Assembly (NCBI GenBank): GCA_007126675.1
Contig: SLAU01000367.1
Span: 1 to 9,291 of the forward strand
Length of the DNA stretch: 9,291 nucleotides
Reading direction: 5' to 3'
From: Balneolaceae bacterium
GTDB taxonomy: Bacteria; Bacteroidota; Rhodothermia; Balneolales; Balneolaceae
Positions 1-5,365 of the stretch are shown one piece after another (positions within the stretch are counted from its first letter, which is position 1; each line of letters opens with the position of its first letter). Both the position numbers and the translations under genes were made by a program. The notes below the pieces were generated by a model that had not been told where the DNA came from, ran no database searches, and worked only from the letters and a program-made list of their open reading frames with translations.

Positions 1-102
1 AAATGGTCTGTTCCACCGCAGAGCGGATGGAACAAGAAATATAATAGGCAGGCGGATGGAACGAGATATAAGCCAGGTAGAGCGGATAGAACAAGACGAA
101 GA
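1..102. repeat. Short degenerate intergenic repeats
   Basis: No gene is visible here. Variants of GCGGATGGAACRAG occur three times, around 23-36, 51-65 and 82-95, the last with one change. Positions 10-33 can fold, with GTTCCA (10-15) pairing with TGGAAC (28-33) and CGC (17-19) with GCG (23-25). A 15-mer at 10-24 and a 19-mer at 47-65 recur exactly at 1205-1219 and 1271-1289, in the same order and orientation, on the other side of the 110-1003 gene. The stretch lies just downstream of that minus-strand gene. It is probably part of a dispersed repeat family; its function is unknown. Confidence 0.6.
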
Positions 103-109
103 CAATCAC

Positions 110-1003
110 TCAACCCTCATACTGAAAATCAAAAATCAATCCATGCGAACTTTCTCTCCAGCGGTGTATCGGGTTTAACCTGAGATAGTGAGAGCCTTCA
201 TCTAATTTGAGATCATACCAGGGAATTTTTTGTTGAAGATCGGGATGATCGGTAAGCCACTCCACAAGGATAAAGAACCGGTTCTGCTCAATTCGGATAT
301 TCTTTTCTTCAAGATTAAATTGAAGCCAACCCTGTTTTGCAGGTATCGTTTGATAAATGGGGAATGGGATCAGATCTTCTTCCGTAGGCTTTCCATCTCC
401 TGAAACCCTCACGAAACGCAGCCGGAATTTGAATGTATCTGTGCTAGCCTCAGAATCTGTAGTAATTTCTTCATCTGCAAATTCACCAGATTCCCGTATC
501 CGCACTCTGAATTGCAAAGGCCAGAGTACATCCGTTTTAGGTTTAATTTCTTGTGCAATTCCAAAAGCCACATGCTCCTTCGGCGGGGCAACAAGCTGCA
601 TTGCGCCCCTGTTCATTAAAGAACGGCGGTTTCTGACTCTGTATCTCTGTATCGATTCTGAAATTACCAAAGCTTCTCCGGATTCATAAATTTTTGGTTG
701 TAAATAAAACGGGTGTACTTTCTGATCTGTTAATTCCTCTCCTGAAATCATTTTTGATTGATAGCCAATCGCTGTGAATCTGAGAGTGACTGAATTTTCA
801 TTCGTCAGAATTATTTTAAACTCTCCATTTCCGTTTGTAGTGGTGCCGCCGCTGCCATCCATAAAATAAATATGAGCATAGGGAATGGCTTGATCTGTTT
901 CAAAATCAATCAGCTGCCCGTGAATCACTGTTTGCTGTGCATGCAAAACACTAAGATTAGCGGAAAAAGCAATGAGTAGTGATATCAGGGTGAGAATTTT
1001 CAT
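110..1003 (-). CDS. Exported carboxypeptidase-regulatory-like domain protein
   Basis: Encodes 297 residues from an ATG whose first base is 1003. An in-frame TTG two codons earlier is less likely, because the ATG gives a clean signal peptide: a hydrophobic stretch LTLISLLIAF, then a cleavage-like V-L-H-A|Q-Q near residue 22. Residues about 25-90 match the carboxypeptidase-regulatory-like beta-sandwich common in Bacteroidota envelope proteins, seen as G-x-L-x-D-x-E-T-x-x-x-I-P-Y-A, then T-T-N-G-N-G-E-F and a later A-I-G-Y-Q-S. The remaining ~190 residues contain a basic R-Y-R-V-R-N-R-R stretch and a second beta-rich region (F-R-L-R-F-V-R-V) ending in a short aromatic strand. I do not recognise a catalytic site. 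No Shine-Dalgarno is seen; TATATTCG on the minus strand (1016-1023) is one mismatch from the Bacteroidota -7 consensus TAnnTTTG. The likely place is the periplasm or outer membrane; the role is unknown. The 3' end is duplicated at 1548-1712. Confidence 0.9.
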   Translation of the reverse strand: MKILTLISLLIAFSANLSVLHAQQTVIHGQLIDFETDQAIPYAHIYFMDGSGGTTTNGNGEFKIILTNENSVTLRFTAIGYQSKMISGEELTDQKVHPFYLQPKIYESGEALVISESIQRYRVRNRRSLMNRGAMQLVAPPKEHVAFGIAQEIKPKTDVLWPLQFRVRIRESGEFADEEITTDSEASTDTFKFRLRFVRVSGDGKPTEEDLIPFPIYQTIPAKQGWLQFNLEEKNIRIEQNRFFILVEWLTDHPDLQQKIPWYDLKLDEGSHYLRLNPIHRWRESSHGLIFDFQYEG

Positions 1004-1094
1004 AAACAATATTTACGAATATAGGTGAAGCAGGTTTCAGAATAATGTGAATTATGGCATCTAATTTAAGTTCATCTCTTCTCTCATCTCATTC

Positions 1095-1149
1095 CACTGC
1101 CTGCCCTCCGAATCCCGAAAGCGTTCGGGAGCAGGCGGGCTCTGCAGTG
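1095..1149. repeat. Two-level palindromic repeat
   Basis: An inner hairpin pairs TCCCGAA (1113-1119) with TTCGGGA (1124-1130) around the loop AGCG. An outer pair joins CACTGC (1095-1100) to GCAGTG (1144-1149). It lies in the intergenic field upstream of the minus-strand gene at 110-1003. The arms are exact in the sequence; a function is not evident. Short GC-rich palindromes of this style are common between genes in this group of bacteria, which is a recollection and not a database result. Confidence 0.6.
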
Positions 1150-1157
1150 TAATATCC

Positions 1158-1200
1158 TCCTGCAGCTCTGCTGCGCGAAAGAGGCAGCGGAGCTGCAGGA
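1158..1200. repeat. Long hairpin, 17-bp stem
   Basis: TCCTGCAGCTCTGCTGC (1158-1174) pairs with 1184-1200 over all 17 positions, with a single T-G wobble (1169 with 1189) and a 9-base loop GCGAAAGAG. A 14-mer, GCAGCTCTGCTGCG (1162-1175), recurs exactly at 7896-7909 behind the amylase gene, so this is part of a dispersed family. There is no T tract on either side, so a simple intrinsic terminator is unlikely. Confidence 0.75.
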
Positions 1201-1297
1201 TTTCGTTCCACCGCAGAGCCTGTCTGCCGGTGCTATAATCTGTCTCACTCAATTATTTTATGAAAAGCCAGGCAGGCGGATGGAACGAGGTAAAGGA

Positions 1298-1491
1298 ATG
1301 TCCCGGATGGGACATCTTGTTGGTGGCTCTGAAAGAGCGTAAAAAAATAGCAACGTCCCGGCGGGACGGTTTGTGAAAAGATCTTGCCATGACCAATCAT
1401 TGTGCCAATCTGTGCACAAATCGTCCTTACAGGACGAAACCGATGGACGCACCTGAACGGTGCTACCGACAAAGCGTCCCTCATGGGATGC
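1298..1491. repeat. Cluster of GTCCC/GGGAC hairpins
   Basis: Four similar hairpins lie in a row. They are ATGTCCC/GGGACAT (1298-1304 with 1309-1315), CGTCCCG/CGGGACG (1354-1360 with 1362-1368), TCGTCCT/AGGACGA (1421-1427 with 1431-1437), and GCGTCCC/GGGATGC (1474-1480 with 1485-1491, one wobble pair). Between the last two is GCACC-TGAAC-GGTGC (1449-1463), and before the third is TTGTGC/GCACAA (1400-1405 with 1414-1419). Centres are about 54, 68 and 54 bases apart. Stems are alike, loops and spacers differ, so this is a cluster of related palindromic units and not a CRISPR. Open frames across it on the minus strand look like by-products of the repeats, with no protein features. Confidence 0.7.
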
Positions 1492-1547
1492 GAATGATAT
1501 TCCCTGAACCTCGTATCTTGAGCTTTGCGCCCTGAATCGCCAATCAC

Positions 1548-1712
1548 TCAACCCTCATACTGAAAATCAAAAATCAATCCATGCGAACTTTCTCTCCAGC
1601 GGTATATCGGGTTTAACCTGAGATAGTGAGAGCCTTCATCTAATTTTAGATCATACCAGGGGATTTTTTGCTGAAGATCGGGATGATCGGTAAGCCACTC
1701 CACAAGGATAAA
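1548..1712 (-). pseudogene. Truncated 3' copy of the 110-1003 gene
   Basis: Positions 1541-1712 repeat 103-274 with no gaps and four mismatches in 172 bases. On the minus strand this gives the last 54 codons and the TGA stop (1548-1550) of the 110-1003 gene. Three differences are at third codon positions and silent (Leu, Ile, Gln). The fourth changes His to Tyr near the end. Similarity stops sharply at 1712/1713, where the AT-rich leader of the next gene begins, so there is no start codon or signal peptide. It is best read as the remnant of a tandem paralogue that lost its 5' part. A simple copy of 172 bases is possible but explains the silent changes less well. Confidence 0.85.
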
Positions 1713-1957
1713 TTAGAGGAAATTTTATTCGCCCAGATTGAAATTATATCAGTATTAAAATATAAATATTGAAATTTTAAATTTAATTCATAATATTCCT
1801 TTCGTTTGTGCAAAAATGAAGTATTCGGTAAAATAAAAATAGATTAAAAGAGAGTTTTTTAGCCTTTTTTTAAAATAATGGGTTTTATCTGTTGGCTGTT
1901 TCTATACCCTTATTTATTGACATTTTACTACTAATACTAACTATCACTAAAATCGCT
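1713..1957 (+). promoter_or_regulatory. AT-rich leader of the propeller gene
   Basis: This stretch is conspicuously AT-rich and holds no convincing gene. It must carry the promoter for the gene at 1958. TTGACA at 1917-1922 resembles a -35 element, but no good -10 lies at the right distance, so the promoter is not placed with confidence. TGTGCAAAAAT at 1807-1817 is shared exactly with the leader of the GH16 gene (7999-8009). An in-frame TTG at 1892 would extend the protein by 22 residues; the ATG at 1958 is preferred because it leads straight into a normal signal peptide. Confidence 0.4.
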
Positions 1958-4900
1958 ATGAAAAATTTTAATAAGGGATTTTCTACTGTTTTTTGGATAA
2001 GAAACTTTGCCATTCTGTTCTTAATGATCACTTTTCAGGATCTGTTAAAAGCGCAACAAACTACTGAATGGAACTATCATGAAACGTATGAGATGCGTGT
2101 AATGCAGGCTATCGCAGATAATGATCATGAGAAATTAACAACTCTTCTGGGATCATTCACTAATGCAGCACAGGTTACTACTAATAGTATGTTTACTGAT
2201 GATCTGTTTAGTGATCAGTTTGGTCTAGCCGGATTAAATGGGGTTGTTAGAACTATTTCTGAATTTGATAACTCATTTTGTATAGGCGGAGATTTTACTT
2301 TTTTCAATGGCGACCTGCCAATCAAACACGTGGCGTGTTGGAATGATAGTATTCAGGAATGGGAACAGCTTGGCGAATTTAACGGAACAGTATATGTATT
2401 GCAGGTATATAATGGAGATCTATATGCAGGAGGTGGCTTTACTCATTCTGGTGAATCAGAAGTTAATTATATCGCACGATGGAATGGCAGTGAGTGGGAG
2501 GCGTTGAACACCGGGGTAAACGGTATTGTAATGACTCTTGAAGTACATGGCAATAAGCTGATTGCAGGTGGACGGTTTACTGAAACTGTTTTTGTAACCG
2601 ATATAGATGAGGGTACATTTATTGGCAGTTACACAATATTCCAGCAAGAACCTGCACCCTCAGGTTCTGTTGTGGGTGAATTCTCAAATGGCTGGCTATT
2701 TAATAATGAGCAGGAATTTGTTGCAGAATTTGTTAAAGAATCAACAGGCAGAAGTTTTTCTGCAGAACCAATGGCAAACTTTAACACGCTTGAAAGAACC
2801 TATTCTATTGTGTTTTTTGAAGAAGATGAACAGGGTTTAACGACACTTTTAAGTGAGGTGCCAACAGGATTAAGTTGTGGTGCTGGCCAGCCTGTAGTTT
2901 TTGGACCCGCCGAGATGAACGGTGTTTTTGATCCTTCTGATGATAGTGAATTCTCATTTTTTATCCGAGACAATTACCTGGAGAATTGTGACCTGGAGCC
3001 TGCTGATATTGAATTTACTGCAACCAAACTCGATTCAGAGAATCAGATAGCGTCGTCTCAGTATATTACTGAATTGAATAGTATAGGAGCTTGGGATGGT
3101 GAAGACTGGATTGCTTTAGGAGAAGGACTTGAAAGAGATGCCGGGATCACCCAGGTTTCAGATTTACTGTCAGTGAATGATACTTTATATGCTGCGGGCA
3201 TTTTCAATCGAAGCGGAGGCTCAGAAATAAATTCAGTGGTTTATTGGGATGAGTCAAATGAAGTCTGGGTCTCTCTTGGAGATGATGATTTTATGGGGCT
3301 AAATGTTAATGCGCTCACCTGGTATGACAATAGCTTGGTGGCCGGCGGTTCATTTGTTACTCAAAATTTAACGAGCACAGCCATCTGGAATGCCGATAGT
3401 GAAGAGTGGGAACCATTTGGGCAGGAACTGTCAGGTGTTTTTGACTTTTTAGTACATGATGGCGATCTGTTTGCAGGAACTCAGGGTTTTGTATTCAACG
3501 GTCTTTCAAAATGGGATGATTCAGCCGGTGAGTGGACTGATGTTATTTCAGATGAATTTAGTGTACAAAATATTTTAGCCATTGATGTGATAAATGACGA
3601 AATGGTTGTAGGTGGAACATTTTTTGAAGGATCCCAATCTTCCTTTGATCCGATCCGAAATTTTGCATGGATTCAGAACGGGGAGTTATTCACAAAATCC
3701 AATCTCGATTTTGATAATAATCTGGGTTTAACTACCTCTGGGGGATTTGCCGGTTTGGGTATGGATAGTTACCGGTTTGAGGACTATATCGTTGTATCCG
3801 GTATTTTTAACAATGCCGGCAGTCAGCCTGTCAATAATATTGCTAAATGGAATGGAACAAATTGGCAGCCGCTCGGAATGGGACTTAATGGCACCATTCG
3901 CAGCATGGTTGCATTCAATGGGCAGCTTCATGCATCAGATTTACAAAGGCCTGGTAATATCAATAACGGCCAGGTAAGCCGCTGGAATTCAAATGCTGAG
4001 GAATGGGTGCCTGTAGGGGATGCCCTCGCAGGTACAAATGAAAATGGTGTTGCATTAACATCTGGTATATGGCAGATAGAAGTTTATAATGATACTCTGT
4101 ATGCGGCCGGTGCATTTACTAAAGAAACCGGCTCTGTAGCTGATATGATTGCTAAATGGAATCCCGGAACAGAGGAGTGGGAAAATGTTGGCGAAGGTTT
4201 TCAGGGAGGTGTCTGGGCCAGAAGTATTACAGTTTATAACGGAGAGTTATATGCCGGCGGAATATTTACAGCCAGTGGTGAAACTGATCTTAATAACACT
4301 GCCAGATGGGACGAATCCTCACGTTCCTGGATGCCGGTTGGTGAAGGGCTTAGCTTTGTGACAGTTATTAATGTATTAGACGGAGAACTTCATGCTGCCG
4401 GAGGAGGTTTTATTTCCCGATGGGATGAAGATACAGATACCTGGGTCGATCGCAGTGAGGGCTTGCCAGAAAATGTAAATGTTTTTAGCCTCAATGAATA
4501 CGAAGGAGAGTTATTTGCAGGAATACTTAGTAATCAGTCAGGTTTATACCGCTGGAATAATGACTTGAATCAGTGGGTTAGCCTGGGAAGCGGTACAAAT
4601 AACACAGTGTATCGCATGGCTGGAAAAGATGGAATTCTTCATATTCCGGGTTGGTTTACAATGGCCGGCGGTAAAGGTGCATCCGGATTCACAACCTATG
4701 ATGTAGGTCTAGCCATTACTTCAGATGAGGAAGTTATCACTGAGGTTCCAAACCGGGTAAAGTTAGAGCAGAACTATCCAAATCCATTCAATCCTTCAAC
4801 ACAAATTAATTACAGCATTCCGGAAGCAATGGATGTAAGAGTTGAAGTGTTTAATATTCTGGGTCAGCGTGTGGCTTTGCTGGCAGAAGAAAGACAGCAG

Positions 4901-5014
4901 GCCGGGCGTCATACGCTTACTTTTGATGCAGGTAATCTGTCAAGTGGTGTTTACATTTATCGAATCATCGCCGGGGAGTTCATGCAATCCAGAAAAATGA
5001 TGCTTATTAAATAG
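1958..5014 (+). CDS. Secreted kelch-like propeller protein with T9SS tail
   Basis: Encodes 1018 residues from the ATG at 1958. The signal peptide has basic residues, then FAILFLMITF and a cleavage-like L-K-A|Q-Q near residue 32. From about residue 95 to 916 I count 14 repeats of some 45 or more residues. Each has a hydrophobic strand, a Y-N-G-[DE]-L-Y-A-G-G-x-F-T type strand, then A-[RK]-W-N and W-x-x-[LV]-G; the seventh and fourteenth are the most degenerate. This is a kelch-like beta-propeller pattern, and 14 would fit two seven-bladed propellers. The third repeat is interrupted at residues ~210-373 by a domain I do not recognise. The four cysteines I see lie in the first repeat and in this insert. 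Residues ~934-1018 are a T9SS type A sorting domain, so the protein is probably exported through the outer membrane and left at the surface or released. No enzyme motif is seen; binding of glycans or proteins is a guess from the fold and the neighbours. Confidence 0.93.
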   Translation: MKNFNKGFSTVFWIRNFAILFLMITFQDLLKAQQTTEWNYHETYEMRVMQAIADNDHEKLTTLLGSFTNAAQVTTNSMFTDDLFSDQFGLAGLNGVVRTISEFDNSFCIGGDFTFFNGDLPIKHVACWNDSIQEWEQLGEFNGTVYVLQVYNGDLYAGGGFTHSGESEVNYIARWNGSEWEALNTGVNGIVMTLEVHGNKLIAGGRFTETVFVTDIDEGTFIGSYTIFQQEPAPSGSVVGEFSNGWLFNNEQEFVAEFVKESTGRSFSAEPMANFNTLERTYSIVFFEEDEQGLTTLLSEVPTGLSCGAGQPVVFGPAEMNGVFDPSDDSEFSFFIRDNYLENCDLEPADIEFTATKLDSENQIASSQYITELNSIGAWDGEDWIALGEGLERDAGITQVSDLLSVNDTLYAAGIFNRSGGSEINSVVYWDESNEVWVSLGDDDFMGLNVNALTWYDNSLVAGGSFVTQNLTSTAIWNADSEEWEPFGQELSGVFDFLVHDGDLFAGTQGFVFNGLSKWDDSAGEWTDVISDEFSVQNILAIDVINDEMVVGGTFFEGSQSSFDPIRNFAWIQNGELFTKSNLDFDNNLGLTTSGGFAGLGMDSYRFEDYIVVSGIFNNAGSQPVNNIAKWNGTNWQPLGMGLNGTIRSMVAFNGQLHASDLQRPGNINNGQVSRWNSNAEEWVPVGDALAGTNENGVALTSGIWQIEVYNDTLYAAGAFTKETGSVADMIAKWNPGTEEWENVGEGFQGGVWARSITVYNGELYAGGIFTASGETDLNNTARWDESSRSWMPVGEGLSFVTVINVLDGELHAAGGGFISRWDEDTDTWVDRSEGLPENVNVFSLNEYEGELFAGILSNQSGLYRWNNDLNQWVSLGSGTNNTVYRMAGKDGILHIPGWFTMAGGKGASGFTTYDVGLAITSDEEVITEVPNRVKLEQNYPNPFNPSTQINYSIPEAMDVRVEVFNILGQRVALLAEERQQAGRHTLTFDAGNLSSGVYIYRIIAGEFMQSRKMMLIK

Positions 5015-5097
5015 CGACAGAATTCGATTGTGATCTCTTCAGCTAACACAAATTCGTTAATATTTGCGATTAGTCCGTCCATAAGTCTTCAGCACAT

Positions 5098-5265
5098 AAT
5101 TGGATCCTTCACTACACCCAATAGGGTTTCGTTCAGGATGACGCTTTAAATCAAGAGTGAAAAGGCATGGCACAACGGCAACGCCGTTGTGCCATGCCTA
5201 TGATAACGACCTAGAAGCGTCATCCTGAGCGTGCGGTGTTTTTCCGCACGGTGAAGGATCCAATT
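5098..5265. repeat. Three-level nested inverted repeat
   Basis: Three perfect stems share one axis. The outer pair is AATTGGATCCTTCAC (5098-5112) with its complement at 5251-5265, 15 bp. The middle pair is TCAGGATGACGCTT (5133-5146) with 5215-5228, 14 bp. The inner pair is AGGCATGGCACAACGGC (5163-5179) with 5183-5199, 17 bp and a three-base loop. Between the outer and middle right arms lies a side hairpin, CGTGCGG (5230-5236) with CCGCACG (5244-5250); the matching left segment has only a weak ACCC/GGGT pair. The outer and middle arms resemble, from memory, a GTCATCCTGAGC...GAAGGATCC intergenic repeat found in many bacteria. It fills most of the gap between the propeller and amylase genes. It may be a non-autonomous mobile repeat or a transcription barrier. 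Confidence 0.85.
5163..5199. terminator. Possible bidirectional terminator hairpin
   Basis: A perfect 17-bp stem with an AAC loop lies about 150 bases after the stop of the propeller gene. It is by far the strongest fold in this gap and could stop transcription or stabilise the upstream message. No T tract follows directly, so it is not a textbook intrinsic terminator, and it may simply be the core of the surrounding nested repeat. Confidence 0.3.
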
Positions 5266-5307
5266 TTATCTTTATTGGTCAGAAGCGTGTAAAAATTTTT
5301 TCTTTTA

Positions 5308-5325
5308 AATGTAAGGGCTTACATT
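5308..5325 (+). promoter_or_regulatory. Palindromic operator candidate before amylase gene
   Basis: AATGTAAGGGCTTACATT is a perfect 8-bp inverted repeat around a GG centre, ending 40 bases before the amylase ATG. GTAAG recurs directly at 5326-5330 and 5335-5339, giving extra half-site-like copies. Size and place suit a dimeric repressor or activator, perhaps one responding to maltose or starch. It lacks the central CG typical of LacI-family sites, so the regulator is not identified. Function is inferred from symmetry and position only. Confidence 0.4.
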
Positions 5326-5365
5326 GTAAGTAAAGTAAGATTTATAAATTAGTATAGTACAACTT

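Noticed and set aside
357..689. Plus-strand open frame of 110 codons
   Set aside because: It is antisense to the carboxypeptidase-regulatory-like protein gene and has no recognisable protein features.
1061..1252. Minus-strand open frame of 63 codons
   Set aside because: It is made of the palindromic repeats at 1095-1200; the open frame is a by-product of repeat composition.
1326..1349. Intrinsic terminator GCTCT-GAA-AGAGC followed by an A run
   Set aside because: The stem is only 5 bp, and the run is A on the plus strand; on the minus strand the T run would precede the hairpin.
1298..1491. CRISPR array
   Set aside because: Units are spaced 54-68 bases apart, but only short stem cores are shared, repeats are not identical in length or sequence, and no cas gene is present.
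1245..1551. Two overlapping minus-strand open frames of about 100 codons
   Set aside because: They run through the hairpin repeats, start without any leader signal, overlap each other in different frames and have no protein-domain features.
1892..1957. TTG start extending the propeller protein by 22 residues
   Set aside because: It would place a second hydrophobic stretch before a complete signal peptide that already begins at the ATG at 1958.
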